Counted from the stretch's first letter, positions 1 through 7,411 are shown. The stretch: 64,000 bases of DNA from Streptomyces canus 299MFChir4.1 (GCF_000383615.1 NZ_KB911583.1:229300-293299); one strand, 5' to 3'. The notes: generated by a model from the letters alone, not told the origin. Numbers and translations are program-made.

Positions 1-96
1 CTGCTGTCCGGACCAGAGGGCGAGCCCTACTGGCTGGAACTCGAAGCGTCGCGCGCCGCCGTCCTTCGCGAAGACCTCGCTGGCCCCCACGACTGA
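1..96 (+). CDS. C-terminal end of a gene cut by the window edge
   Basis: Frame 1 is open from the first base to a TGA at 94-96 and gives 31 residues ending in AGPHD. The start lies outside the window. The piece is too short to assign a family. It runs in the same direction as the prophage genes that follow, so it is probably another gene of the same early operon. Confidence 0.5.
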   Translation: MLSGPEGEPYWLELEASRAAVLREDLAGPHD

Positions 97-149
97 CCCC
101 CGCCACCGCCTGACCGGTCTGCCGGCCAGCCACCCCGAAAGGAACACCC

Positions 150-971
150 GTGAAGTCACCCGTCCCGTACTTCGGCAGCAAGCAGCGCGTCGCTCCGTGG
201 ATCGTCAGCCTGCTGCCCGGCCACGCCCACTACGTGGAACCGTTCGGCGGCTCTCTGTCGGTGCTGCTCGCCAAGCCGCCGTCGAAGATTGAGACCATCA
301 ACGACCTCAACCGCGACCTGATGACGTTCTGGCGGGTCCTGCGCGACCAGCCCATCGAACTCGCCCGCGCCTGCACCCTCACCCCGCACAGCCTCGCCGA
401 ACTCGACGGCGCGTTCGAAGCAGCCGACGACGACATCGAGATCGCCCGCCGCGTCTGGGTGCGCCTCACCCAGGCCCGCTCCAACGGCCTGGAATCGCGG
501 CGTACCGGCTGGCGGCGGATCATCGGCCCCAATAACGGCGTCTCCATGCCGGCCTACATCGACGCCTACCTCGATCGGCTCGCCCCGGTGGCGGAGCGCC
601 TGGCCCGCGTGTCGCTGGAGTGCCTGCCAGCGGTCGACCTGATCGCCAAGTACGGAGCCGAGCCGGAAGCCGTCCTGTACGTCGATCCGCCATACCTGGC
701 CAGCACCCGCAACAGCGCGCACTACGGGCACGAGATGAAGGCCGAGGCCGACCATCGGGAGCTTGCGGCCGCACTGACCGGGTGCCGGGCCGCGGTCGTC
801 CTGTCCGGCTACCACAGCCCGCTGTACGACGAGCTGTTCGACGGCTGGCACGTCTACGAAACCGCGGCCATGGCCAACAACGGCAACGGCGACAAGACGC
901 GCACCGAGGTGCTGTGGGCGAACCGTCCGCTCGGTGACCGTCTCGACCTGTTCTCCGACCAGCCCGCATGA
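150..971 (+). CDS. DNA adenine methylase, D12 class (Dam-like)
   Basis: Predicted S-adenosylmethionine-dependent N6-adenine methyltransferase of 273 residues, the usual length for the D12/Dam family. The N-terminal YFGSKQRVAPWI plus the VEPFGGS motif form the AdoMet site, INDLNRDL follows, and the catalytic DPPY motif is at about residues 178-181 (YVDPPY). The GTG start at 150 has GAAAGGA 6-12 bases upstream. Phage Dam-like enzymes commonly protect phage DNA from host restriction. No cognate endonuclease is adjacent, so a solitary protective methylase is more likely than a restriction-modification pair. The target sequence cannot be read from the protein. Confidence 0.9.
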   Translation: MKSPVPYFGSKQRVAPWIVSLLPGHAHYVEPFGGSLSVLLAKPPSKIETINDLNRDLMTFWRVLRDQPIELARACTLTPHSLAELDGAFEAADDDIEIARRVWVRLTQARSNGLESRRTGWRRIIGPNNGVSMPAYIDAYLDRLAPVAERLARVSLECLPAVDLIAKYGAEPEAVLYVDPPYLASTRNSAHYGHEMKAEADHRELAAALTGCRAAVVLSGYHSPLYDELFDGWHVYETAAMANNGNGDKTRTEVLWANRPLGDRLDLFSDQPA

Positions 972-1048
972 CCACGAGCACGGCCGCACGCGCTGCTATC
1001 GCGTGCGGCCGGCCCGCCCCGAACCCTACGACCGCGAGGAGTCGCACC

Positions 1049-1921
1049 ATGCCCGACCCCACCACCGACACCGCCCGCCTGCTTCGCGACGCCGAGCGCT
1101 ACCTGTCCGCCCTGCACGGCTCCGTGGCCCGGCACGACAACCTTGCCGCCGGCCTCGCGTGCGCGGGCTGCGAACTCCGCGACAAGATCCGCACCGCCCT
1201 ACCCGCACTCGCCACCGGGCAGGCGGAAGACAGGACGGCTGCAGCGCTTACGGAGGTCCGCCGCCTATGTGAGATGACCGTCGCAGCGTCCGCGCGGGTG
1301 CAGGCCATCGACCAGGCCCGCGACACCCTCGCCGTCATCGACCGCGTGATGGGGTCGGATCCTGCCGTGCCGGTCGTGTCGTCTGCCGCCACCCTCCGCG
1401 ACCGCATCGCCGAGGCGCTGATGGGGCCCGACGCCGCCGGAAGCCTGGACTCGGAGGCCGACGAGATGGTCGACGCGGTGCTGGCCGTGCTGCCGTCGGC
1501 GGCCGACTGGGACGCCTTGACCCGTGAAGCCGATCGACTTCGCCGTGAGGGTGCGGCCCTCGACAAGCGCGCGGCCGAGATCGAGGCCCAGGTCGCCGAG
1601 CTGCGCCGGTTGGGTGGCGAGCCGCAACCCGGGAACGACGAGGGCGAGCACTCGTGCGCGGTATCCGGCTGTTCCGGCGAACCCGAGCCCTGGGACGTGC
1701 CCGACGCCCGGCCCGGGACGACCGACCACACGCTGACCGCCCCCGCCGTTGTGGTGTCTGCTGCCGGGGCGGGACAGGACGAGACGCCGTGCGGGCCCGC
1801 GCCCGATCGGTGCGACGCCGAGGCCGGTGAGCCCTGCACCAACCATGAACGCGAGCAGGCCCACGCTGAGGGCGAGCACGCGTTCTGCGGGCCGGAGTGC
1901 GGGGAGCCGAGCCGTGGCTGA
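1049..1921 (+). CDS. Hypothetical prophage protein with cysteine-rich C-terminus
   Basis: 290 residues, family not recognised. I chose the ATG at 1049 (MPDPTTDTA) because CGAGGAG lies just upstream; the frame is open back to 968, but that start overlaps the methylase and has no ribosome site. The N-terminal two thirds is helical (a likely coiled coil near DALTREADRLRREGAALDK). The last 90 residues hold three short cysteine clusters (CAVSGC, CDAEAGEPC, CGPEC) that may bind metal. It overlaps the next gene by eight bases, implying translational coupling. Confidence 0.6.
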   Translation: MPDPTTDTARLLRDAERYLSALHGSVARHDNLAAGLACAGCELRDKIRTALPALATGQAEDRTAAALTEVRRLCEMTVAASARVQAIDQARDTLAVIDRVMGSDPAVPVVSSAATLRDRIAEALMGPDAAGSLDSEADEMVDAVLAVLPSAADWDALTREADRLRREGAALDKRAAEIEAQVAELRRLGGEPQPGNDEGEHSCAVSGCSGEPEPWDVPDARPGTTDHTLTAPAVVVSAAGAGQDETPCGPAPDRCDAEAGEPCTNHEREQAHAEGEHAFCGPECGEPSRG

Positions 1922-2153
1922 ATACACGTCCGAGACCGTCACCCGCACCATCCGCCGCTGGATCATCCCCGCCGCCGAACCCTGGGGCGCGACCTCCGAG
2001 GAGATCGGCAAGGCGTGGACGGCGGCACAGGTCGCGTACCGAGAGGCACACGGCATCCCCGTCGGCGAGGCCCTGTCCGGGGGCGCGCTCCGGTTCCACG
2101 TCCGCGACGAGGAGATCGTCATCGAGTTCGCGACCGAGGCGAGGCAGTCGTGA
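1914..2153 (+). CDS. Small hypothetical protein (79 aa)
   Basis: Starts at GTG 1914 with GGGGAG at 1901-1906, inside the end of the upstream gene. The product is a soluble 79-residue protein beginning [16 protein letters not shown] and ending in a strand-rich segment ([13 protein letters not shown]). No family recognised. The overlapping arrangement is typical of densely packed actinophage early genes. Confidence 0.6.
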   Translation: MAEYTSETVTRTIRRWIIPAAEPWGATSEEIGKAWTAAQVAYREAHGIPVGEALSGGALRFHVRDEEIVIEFATEARQS

Positions 2154-2317
2154 CTGCCGCCGCTATCGCCGTCGTGACGGTCGCGGTCGCGGGACTCCTG
2201 TGCGGGCACCAAGGGCAGCCGTGGCCGCTGCGGGGCGCGCGGCGGCGCTCCGTGGGGCCGTCCTGGGCTCGCGGCTGGCTCGGCGCACGGATTTACGTCC
2301 AGCGTCGCGCGAGACGC

Positions 2318-2521
2318 TCAGGCGGGCTTCTGCGGCTTCGAGCGCTTCGGGTGCCGGGCCCGCCACTCGTCGACGGCGGCCTCGGGCCAGACCGAGGCGC
2401 GGCCGATCTTCTCGGGCTTCGGGAAGTCGGCGACCCGGTTGACGAGGTTGTAGACGCTCTGCCGGTTGATGCCGAGACGTGCCGCGACCTGGTCAGACGT
2501 GAGGTAGCCGGGGATCTCCAT
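2318..2521 (-). CDS. AlpA/MerR-type helix-turn-helix protein (excisionase-like)
   Basis: 67 residues from the ATG at 2521 ([18 protein letters not shown]). The sequence is a canonical small winged helix-turn-helix: [20 protein letters not shown], then a wing with [16 protein letters not shown] and a basic tail ([12 protein letters not shown]). This is the AlpA/excisionase pattern seen in phage transcription activators and recombination directionality factors. The frame also opens at an upstream ATG (2578), but that would cover the predicted promoter. It is transcribed divergently from the HNH gene across two palindromes (2543-2587), which it may bind. Whether it is an excisionase or a regulator is undecided, as no integrase is visible. 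Confidence 0.7.
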   Translation of the reverse strand: MEIPGYLTSDQVAARLGINRQSVYNLVNRVADFPKPEKIGRASVWPEAAVDEWRARHPKRSKPQKPA

Positions 2522-2549
2522 CTTCCCAAGATAGCGCCTTTGAGTAGGT

Positions 2550-2578
2550 CGTCTACTGCTAGGATTGGAGTAGTTCAA
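2550..2578 (-). promoter_or_regulatory. Predicted promoter for the small HTH gene
   Basis: Read on the minus strand, TTGAAC (2578-2573) is followed after 17 bases by TAGACG (2555-2550), a reasonable sigma-70 type pair 29 bases before the ATG at 2521. It lies inside the paired operator, consistent with autoregulation. Assigned by pattern only. Confidence 0.4.
2557..2565 (+). promoter_or_regulatory. Predicted extended -10 for the HNH gene
   Basis: TGCTAGGAT is a TGN-TANNNT extended -10 hexamer about 40 bases upstream of the GTG at 2606. Transcription would start near 2572, within the second palindrome, so an operator-bound protein should block it. There is no good -35 at normal spacing, as expected for an extended -10 promoter. 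Confidence 0.35.
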
Positions 2579-2605
2579 CTACTCCAAAGTGGAGGTTTGG
2601 CAAGC

Positions 2606-3154
2606 GTGGCCGCAAAGAAGATCTGCAAAACCGAGGGTTGTGACGAGCCGGTAAAGCGCGACCGACGTGATCGCGGGATGGGGTATTGCAGCGCGCACTA
2701 CAACGCCACCCTGCGAGTCCCTAAGCCAAGGAGGGACCCCAAGGTCTGCAAGAACGATCAGTGTTCGGAGCAGGTGAAGCGGAACAGGGACGGACAGTCG
2801 CTGGGCTACTGCGCGGCTCACTGGTCAGAGACGAACACGAGGCGACGCCCCGGCGATCGGTACATCACGAGTCAGGGGTACGTGATGATCAGACTGGAAG
2901 ACGGACGCGCAGTCAGCGAGCACCGTTTCGTGATGGAGCGGCATCTTGGACGCCCGCTCCTCAAGACCGAGAACGTGCACCACGTCAACGGTGTCCGCGA
3001 TGACAACCGCCTGGAGAACCTTGAGCTGTGGTACTCCCCGCAGCCATACGGCCAGCGCGTTGAAGACCTGCTCCGCTACGCCGTGACCACCCACCGCGAG
3101 GCGCTGGAGTCCCTGCTGAGGGAGCCGCCAACGACTACGGAGTCCGCCGCGTGA
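2606..3154 (+). CDS. HNH endonuclease
   Basis: 182 residues from GTG 2606, with GGAGG at 2591-2595. The N-terminal half carries two related zinc-binding-like repeats ([22 protein letters not shown] and [18 protein letters not shown], each ending YC-A-HY/W), and the C-terminal half is an HNH domain: [14 protein letters not shown], then [20 protein letters not shown]. This type is common in actinophages as a free-standing homing-like nuclease and sometimes aids packaging. It is the only gene after the divergent promoter and is closed by a strong terminator at 3162. The reading frame is open upstream to 2015, but the local ribosome site and promoter favour this start. Confidence 0.88.
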   Translation: MAAKKICKTEGCDEPVKRDRRDRGMGYCSAHYNATLRVPKPRRDPKVCKNDQCSEQVKRNRDGQSLGYCAAHWSETNTRRRPGDRYITSQGYVMIRLEDGRAVSEHRFVMERHLGRPLLKTENVHHVNGVRDDNRLENLELWYSPQPYGQRVEDLLRYAVTTHREALESLLREPPTTTESAA

Positions 3155-3161
3155 AGCCGAC

Positions 3162-3192
3162 GGGGCGCCCCCGCTGATATCGGGGGCGCCCC
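3162..3192 (+). terminator. Intrinsic terminator after the HNH gene
   Basis: Perfect 12-bp stem (GGGGCGCCCCCG and its complement) with a 7-base loop, eight bases after the HNH stop codon. No U-tract, as is usual in high-GC actinobacteria. Confidence 0.75.
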
Positions 3193-3234
3193 GCCTCGCA
3201 TCCAACCACAGCCCGACCAGTACTGAGGTGTCCA

Positions 3235-3660
3235 ATGACCGACAAGCCGGAATCCATGGACGTCGAGCAGGCCGTGATCAATATGGACCGCGCCATGCAC
3301 GACCCGGCGCGACGCGGTGACGCCATGGGTGACCTGTTCACCGCGCTCGGCGCAGCAGCCCAGCAGATGGCCGACCAGCGCCGCGCAGCCCGCGAACTGC
3401 TCCGCCTCGCCCGGAAGAACGACCCCATCACCAAAGCCAACCGCGCCCGAGGCGCACGCCAAGGCTGGGAGAAGCGCCGTGCCCGCGAAGCCCGCGAACG
3501 ACTCCTTGATCAACTGGACAGCGGACCGCGCCGAACCGGACCGGTCTGCGGCGAGATGGCCCACAACTCCGTCGGCCACGAGATCTCCTGCCAGCTCGAA
3601 CCCGGCCACGAAGAAGACCACGACGACGACAACGGAACCACGTGGGAGCGCGAGGACTGA
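3235..3660 (+). CDS. Hypothetical prophage protein (141 aa)
   Basis: Starts at ATG 3235. It is mostly helical and charged: an N-terminal helix (ESMDVEQAVINMDRAM), a long basic coiled-coil segment around residues 45-95 (LRLARKNDPITKANRARGAR), and an acidic C-terminal tail with one C/H-rich stretch (CGEMAHNSVGHEISCQLEPG) that could bind a metal. No recognised family. First gene of a run of six closely spaced genes ending at 5570. Confidence 0.6.
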   Translation: MTDKPESMDVEQAVINMDRAMHDPARRGDAMGDLFTALGAAAQQMADQRRAARELLRLARKNDPITKANRARGARQGWEKRRAREARERLLDQLDSGPRRTGPVCGEMAHNSVGHEISCQLEPGHEEDHDDDNGTTWERED

Positions 3661-3717
3661 AGCCCGCCTGTGCCCGCGAAACGGCCCCACGTGGGCCCGA
3701 ACCGACAAGGAAGCCGC

Positions 3718-4305
3718 ATGCATGACCCGCTGACCGTCGCCTTCGAAATCCGACGCCCCTGGCCCGAGATCGCGGACTGGCGCACCAAGCAAGCCGCCCG
3801 CGACGGGATCCGCTGGCGCATCGGCGACCCGTACATGGTCCTTGCCGGACGTGGCCTCTACTGGCCGTGCATGATCACCGTCTGGCACCGCGACCCGTCC
3901 GGCTACGACGACACCACCTGCCGTGGCATGCGCTGGCAGTGGCACATCCGCCACTGGAAGATCCAGGTCAGCCCGCTCCAGCACCTCCGGCGCCGACTCC
4001 TCACCCGCTGCGCCTGGTGCGGAGGCCCCTCGGTGAAGGGTGACGCGGTCAACGTGTCCCACCAGTGGGACGGGCCGCGCGCCCGCTGGTGGCGGGGCGA
4101 GAAGGGACTGTTCCACCGCGACTGCTCGGCAATCGAACGGGCGCACTCGACGTGCGTGTGCGAACAGCCGGTGCTGGAGCACGACACCTACGGGCAGTGC
4201 GCCCGCTGCACGCGGCACCGATCGTTCGGCGCCGATCCCGAACGGCTGACGCGGGTACGGGAACTGGCCGCGATCCCGCGCGGTGAGCGGAAGGCCCGAC
4301 CGTGA
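3718..4305 (+). CDS. Hypothetical protein with CxxC pairs (195 aa)
   Basis: I chose ATG 3718 (MHDPLTVAFEIRRPWP) because AAGGAAG precedes it by four bases; the frame is open to 3670. The N-terminal half is rich in tryptophan (WPEIADWR, WRIGDPYM, WPCMITVWHR, WQWHIRHWK). The C-terminal half has RCAWCGG and a CVC...CARC pair, suggesting a zinc-binding fold. Function unknown. It overlaps the next gene by four bases. Confidence 0.65.
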   Translation: MHDPLTVAFEIRRPWPEIADWRTKQAARDGIRWRIGDPYMVLAGRGLYWPCMITVWHRDPSGYDDTTCRGMRWQWHIRHWKIQVSPLQHLRRRLLTRCAWCGGPSVKGDAVNVSHQWDGPRARWWRGEKGLFHRDCSAIERAHSTCVCEQPVLEHDTYGQCARCTRHRSFGADPERLTRVRELAAIPRGERKARP

Positions 4306-4451
4306 CCGCCCCGCCCGACTGCGACCCCTGCTGGGACGACTGGGACCTCGAACCCGACGACCCGCGCCTCCGCGACCTGCGAGGCCAAGGCCTCACCGCG
4401 ATCCAGCTGCACACGATCACCGACATCGAGCCGCCCCGGGAGTACCTATGA
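4302..4451 (+). CDS. Small acidic protein (49 aa)
   Basis: Starts at GTG 4302 in a GTGA overlap with the previous stop and ends in an ATGA overlap with the next gene. It begins MTAPPDCDPCWDDWD, very acidic and Trp-rich, then one predicted helix (LRDLRGQGLTAIQLHTIT). No family recognised; support comes from the tight overlaps and codon bias. Confidence 0.5.
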   Translation: MTAPPDCDPCWDDWDLEPDDPRLRDLRGQGLTAIQLHTITDIEPPREYL

Positions 4452-4825
4452 CCGACCAGCCCCGTCCCATGGTCGGCGTCGGCATGCCCGCCGCCCTCCA
4501 CCTCGACGCCTTCGGCCGCGAGATCAACGACGCCTTCGGCCACCTGCCCTACCTCGTCGGCACAGCCGCCGTCGGCAAGCAGTGGCGGGACGTCGACGTC
4601 CGCCTGATCCTGCCCGATGAGGAGTTTGATCACCTGTTCCCGCCCGTCGAACCCGGACAGTTCCCGGACGGGCTGTGGAGTCTCCTCTGCGCGGCGATCA
4701 GTGAGCTCGCCCGCCAGCGCACCGGGCTGCCGGTCGACTTCCAGATCCAGCGCCAGAGTTTCGCCAACGACCGCTACCCCGGGGTCCGCCACGCCCTCGG
4801 CCTCCACGACAGGAACGGCCAGTGA
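4448..4825 (+). CDS. Nucleotidyltransferase-fold-like protein (125 aa)
   Basis: ATG 4448 in an ATGA overlap. The segment YLVGTAAVGKQWRDVDVRLI resembles the G-[SG]-x(n)-D-[VI]-D core of minimal nucleotidyltransferases (GTAAVGK, then D-V-D), but the expected third acidic residue is not obvious. It could be an antitoxin-like or degenerate nucleotidyltransferase. Known hypothetical proteins of this kind are common in Streptomyces and their phages. The function is inference; the overlap with neighbours supports the gene itself. Confidence 0.55.
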   Translation: MTDQPRPMVGVGMPAALHLDAFGREINDAFGHLPYLVGTAAVGKQWRDVDVRLILPDEEFDHLFPPVEPGQFPDGLWSLLCAAISELARQRTGLPVDFQIQRQSFANDRYPGVRHALGLHDRNGQ

Positions 4826-5217
4826 CCGACCTGCGCCCCGTCCACAAACACGTCTGGGATGGCGGCACCGTCCCCGCCTGGCTCGACCTCCACCAGTACT
4901 GGTTCGACAACAACCAGCTCACCGTCGCCACCCCCGACGGGCACGCCCACCCCCAGCCCGGATGGTGGCTCATCGGCTGGACCGACGGCACCGTGACCGT
5001 GGCCTCACCCTGGACCGGCGCCCACGTGTACGCGGACGACGGGATCACGGGCCGGCTCATGCGGGCCGAAGCCGCCATCGCCCACACCCGCACCCTCCAC
5101 CGCCGCAACGAGCACACCGGCGACTGCGAACACTGCTCCGCCGGCGACTACCCCGACTACTCGGTACCGCACCCCTGCCCGACCATCCGCGCCCTCGACG
5201 AGGAGCCCACCCCGTGA
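4822..5217 (+). CDS. Hypothetical prophage protein (131 aa)
   Basis: GTG 4822 overlaps the upstream stop (GTGA). Predicted small beta-rich N-terminal domain (WDGGTVPAWLDLHQYWFDNN, PGWWLIGWTDGTVTV) and a C-terminal part with CEHCSAGD and PHPCPTIRALD, which may form a metal site. Tryptophan-rich. No assigned family. Same operon as the genes on both sides. Confidence 0.6.
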   Translation: MTDLRPVHKHVWDGGTVPAWLDLHQYWFDNNQLTVATPDGHAHPQPGWWLIGWTDGTVTVASPWTGAHVYADDGITGRLMRAEAAIAHTRTLHRRNEHTGDCEHCSAGDYPDYSVPHPCPTIRALDEEPTP

Positions 5218-5570
5218 CCGAGCAACCCGCATCCACCGCCCCGGCCGCCGCCGCGCACCCGCTCGTCCAAGGCCGTTGCCCCGCCTGCAACGGCAGCAGT
5301 CTCTTCCTCGGCTCCGGCGGCTACGTCACCTGCTCCCGCCTCGACTGCCCCAACCCATGCGCAGCCGACGACCTCATGCACCGGGGGAAGTCCACCGCGC
5401 CGGTCACCGCCCTCTACGAGCAGTGGGTGAAAGCCGGACCCCCGCCTCTCGGCGTGTTGATCAACCGCTGGTGGGATGCACGGCTCGTCGAACTCCGCGA
5501 AGCCATCCGGCCGCCCGCCGAACAACCGGCGCGAACAACCCCGAACAACCCGCCCACCAACGCCAGCTGA
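5214..5570 (+). CDS. Zinc-ribbon protein, DUF6085-like (118 aa)
   Basis: GTG 5214 in a GTGA overlap. A zinc ribbon is visible at residues 22-47: GRCPACNGSSLFLGSGGYVTC followed by RLDCPNP, a pattern I associate with the DUF6085 family of Streptomyces and its mobile elements (from memory, not checked). The C-terminal half is helical (TALYEQWVKAGPPPLGVLIN) with a disordered tail. Molecular role unknown. Last gene of the operon before the terminator at 5664. Confidence 0.6.
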   Translation: MTEQPASTAPAAAAHPLVQGRCPACNGSSLFLGSGGYVTCSRLDCPNPCAADDLMHRGKSTAPVTALYEQWVKAGPPPLGVLINRWWDARLVELREAIRPPAEQPARTTPNNPPTNAS

Positions 5571-5663
5571 ACGCCTGTCGTACGATCGGATTGCTGCCCG
5601 TTGGCTTCACTGCTCTGGCGCCCCCGGGCCGCGCTACTCCGCCCGACGGCTCCGGGCACGAAG

Positions 5664-5694
5664 AAGCCCCGCCTCATCCATCGAGGCGGGGCTT
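5664..5694. terminator. Bidirectional terminator between convergent genes
   Basis: Perfect 12-bp stem (AAGCCCCGCCTC / GAGGCGGGGCTT) with a 7-base loop, between the end of the plus-strand operon (5570) and the stop of the minus-strand DUF6221 gene (5708). The A-rich and T-rich ends suit both directions. Confidence 0.8.
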
Positions 5695-5707
5695 CGGCGC
5701 GAGCAGG

Positions 5708-6130
5708 CTACGGCCGCCACTCCTCGCGGTAGCCGGGCCTCTCCTTGTAGGCCAGCGCGTACAGGCGCAGCGTCTTCTCCAGCCGGGCGTAGACGCCGGT
5801 CGTGAACGTCTCGTGGTGGTCGTGGATGCCCTTGGCGAAGACGAGCAGATCCCGCTTCGCGTCGATCTCGGCCAGCACCCGAGCCGGATCCCACTCCGCG
5901 ATGTGGGCTGTGGTCGCCGAGGCGTCGATATACCCGGGCCCGCGCTTCCCGCCCATCGGCTGGTTGTGGGTGTAGACCGTCGCTGAAGCGATCAGCCACT
6001 CCGGGTCATACACAGACCAGGCGCCGACATCCTCTGCGTCCGTTCCGAGCCACGGCCCAGGCGGTGCTGCCCGCGCGATCCGCTCGTCCTCGTCGAACTG
6101 CTCGCCCAACCACCGCACCAGCTCATCCAT
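5708..6130 (-). CDS. DUF6221-like protein
   Basis: 140 residues from ATG 6130, with GGAGG nine bases upstream. Its start and end features (MDELVRWLGEQFDEDERIA, PPGPW, then EWDPARVLAEIDAKRDLL) match the pattern I know for DUF6221, a family abundant in Streptomyces genomes and prophages with no known function. Mostly helical and soluble. It overlaps the upstream HTH gene by eight bases, so the two form a minus-strand operon that may include the immunity function. Confidence 0.7.
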   Translation of the reverse strand: MDELVRWLGEQFDEDERIARAAPPGPWLGTDAEDVGAWSVYDPEWLIASATVYTHNQPMGGKRGPGYIDASATTAHIAEWDPARVLAEIDAKRDLLVFAKGIHDHHETFTTGVYARLEKTLRLYALAYKERPGYREEWRP

Positions 6131-6434
6131 CCGACTCAGCCTCCGGCCGCTTCTCTCGGTTCTTCCACGAGCCGGTGTGCCCACGGATGATGTCCTGCAC
6201 CACGCCCGCCGACATCTCCAACCGCGCGGCGATCGTCCGGATCGGGACCGGCGGATCCTCGGCACGCATCGCGAGCACGAGGTCGCGCCGCTCCGCATGC
6301 CAGTCCTTCACCCGCGTGGCCTGAAGCGCGAGTACCTGGTTTCTCGCACGCACGCGCTCTTCCAGATCCGCGATGCCGTCGACGGCTTCAAGGGCGTCTG
6401 ACACCCGCTGCACCTCCTCGTTCGCGTCGTCCAC
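6123..6434 (-). CDS. Helix-turn-helix regulator (103 aa)
   Basis: GTG 6434 with GAGAGGAGC just upstream. An N-terminal coiled coil (EEVQRVSDALEAVDGIADLE) is followed by a C-terminal helix-turn-helix: RDLVLAMRAE, PVPIRTIAARLEMSAGVVQD, IIRGHTGSW. The coiled coil suggests a dimer. It reads away from a 32-base palindrome (6484-6515) that overlaps its probable promoter, so it is a good candidate for an autoregulated prophage repressor. The family is not a standard Cro/CI type, so the repressor role is inference. Confidence 0.6.
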   Translation of the reverse strand: MDDANEEVQRVSDALEAVDGIADLEERVRARNQVLALQATRVKDWHAERRDLVLAMRAEDPPVPIRTIAARLEMSAGVVQDIIRGHTGSWKNREKRPEAESDG

Positions 6435-6483
6435 GCCCGCTCCTCTCTTCCCGGCTGGAAGCGGCACGCCCCGACTCTCTTGC

Positions 6484-6515
6484 ATGGGGACCATACAACG
6501 CTGTACGGTCCCCAT
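6484..6515. promoter_or_regulatory. Palindromic operator upstream of the HTH gene
   Basis: 32-base inverted repeat: arms ATGGGGACC and GGTCCCCAT are perfect, then one mismatch, then TAC/GTA, with a 6-base centre. The sequence GTTGTATGG occurs twice on the minus strand, partly overlapping it. It lies 50 bases upstream of the HTH start, a natural site for dimer binding and autoregulation. Confidence 0.6.
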
Positions 6516-6556
6516 ACAACGGACGGGAGCAACTGCCCTTCCGTGATCAACAACAA

Positions 6557-6596
6557 GGCCCCGGCCCGGAGTCGCCACTCCTGATGGGCCGGGGCC
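6557..6596 (+). terminator. Two-tier hairpin upstream of the 6630 operon
   Basis: Outer 11-bp stem (GGCCCCGGCCC / GGGCCGGGGCC) and inner 5-bp stem (GGAGT/ACTCC). It lies between the divergent promoter region and the gene at 6630, so it is either a leader attenuator for that operon or an insulator. No upstream plus-strand gene needs terminating here. Confidence 0.5.
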
Positions 6597-6629
6597 GCCC
6601 ACCTTCAACCGTGACGAAGAGGCAGGCAC

Positions 6630-6782
6630 GTGAAGCCTAGCGATCAGCACACCCCGAAGCACGACCCCCGCAACTGCGGCCTCTGCGGAACCCTCCGCCA
6701 CCCCGCCCAAGCCAAGGCCGGGCGCGCCCTCACCAAGCACCTCGCCGCCAACCCCTTCCCGAAGCAAGGGGCCAACGCATGA
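6630..6782 (+). CDS. Small protein with a CxxC pair (50 aa)
   Basis: GTG 6630 preceded by AGAGGCAGG. The product begins MKPSDQHTPKHDPRNC and contains CGLCG, then a basic helix (AKAGRALTKHLAANPF). Together with upstream His residues the Cys pair may bind zinc. It ends in an ATGA overlap with the next gene. No family recognised. Confidence 0.5.
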   Translation: MKPSDQHTPKHDPRNCGLCGTLRHPAQAKAGRALTKHLAANPFPKQGANA

Positions 6783-6976
6783 GCGGATCGGCAGCCCCCT
6801 GGCCCGACCTCACCGGCAAAACCTGGGCGAACAAAACCTCCACCCAGATGACCGACGACGAGGTCAACGACGCCCGCGCCACCTTCGAAGCGGTCGGCCG
6901 CAACGACTACGAGAGCGAATGGCTGCGACGCCACGGACTCCCCGAGAACTACGGCGACCCGGAGGCGACCCGATGA
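6779..6976 (+). CDS. Small hypothetical protein (65 aa)
   Basis: ATG 6779 in an ATGA overlap. A soluble helical protein containing MTDDEVNDARATFEAVGRND and a C-terminal EWLRRHGLPENYGD. Function unknown. Second gene of a four-gene overlapping run (6630-7331). Confidence 0.55.
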   Translation: MSGSAAPWPDLTGKTWANKTSTQMTDDEVNDARATFEAVGRNDYESEWLRRHGLPENYGDPEATR

Positions 6977-7116
6977 GCGAGCAGCCGACCACCCCCGTCG
7001 CCGACGACGCGACCGCCACGGCAGCCGAACTCCACTCCCGCGCCGCCACCGACTACGCCAACGGCTGGGGCGCAACCGGCATCCGCGCCACCGCCGAAAG
7101 CGACGGTGACCACTGA
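6973..7116 (+). CDS. Small hypothetical protein (47 aa)
   Basis: ATG 6973 in an ATGA overlap with the upstream stop, and its TGA shares a base with the next ATG (TGATG). 47 residues, alanine-rich and helical (ATAAELHSRAATDYANGW). No recognised family; support is positional. Confidence 0.45.
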   Translation: MSEQPTTPVADDATATAAELHSRAATDYANGWGATGIRATAESDGDH

Positions 7117-7331
7117 TGGGCCGACTCTCCTGGCTGTTCGGCGGCAACGACCACCAACTCGCCGCAGAGCGGTACGCAGGCCGAGAAAGCGCCAGCGACG
7201 AAGCCGCCCGCAAGCGCCGCGAACGGCACCAGACCAAAGCCGCCAAGGCCGCCCGCCAAGGCCAGCGCTGGGAAGACAGCGACCGCCAACGCGGCAACGG
7301 CAAACCCACTGGCTGGTTCCGCTCCACCTGA
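7116..7331 (+). CDS. Small basic hypothetical protein (71 aa)
   Basis: ATG 7116 overlapping the previous stop. After MGRLSWLFGGND the chain is highly charged and basic (AARKRRERHQTKAAKAARQG), a probable nucleic-acid-binding or coiled-coil tail, and ends NGKPTGWFRST. Function unknown. Last gene before the strong terminator at 7345. Confidence 0.5.
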   Translation: MGRLSWLFGGNDHQLAAERYAGRESASDEAARKRRERHQTKAAKAARQGQRWEDSDRQRGNGKPTGWFRST

Positions 7332-7344
7332 CCCACCCCCGATC

Positions 7345-7391
7345 GGCCGGCCCCGCGCGACTCCGTTCCCCCACGGCGCGCGGGGCCGGCC
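7345..7391 (+). terminator. Intrinsic terminator (15-bp stem)
   Basis: Perfect 15-bp inverted repeat (GGCCGGCCCCGCGCG and its complement) with a 17-base loop, 13 bases after the stop at 7331. It separates the small-gene operon from the lipoprotein gene. Confidence 0.75.
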
Positions 7392-7411
7392 CCCTTCCAC
7401 GAAAGCAGCCC

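Larger units (their letters stand above)
2543..2587. promoter_or_regulatory. Paired palindromic operator between divergent genes
   Basis: Two inverted repeats with the same architecture, AGTAG-N5-CTACT, lie at 2543-2557 and 2569-2583, 26 bases apart. The second extends to a perfect 23-base palindrome (arms TTGGAGTAGTT and AACTACTCCAA around C2576). The spacing and symmetry look like two dimer sites for one regulator. They overlap predicted promoters in both directions, so binding would control both the HTH gene and the HNH gene. Half-sites of the same kind recur at 13743-13759. Confidence 0.65.
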
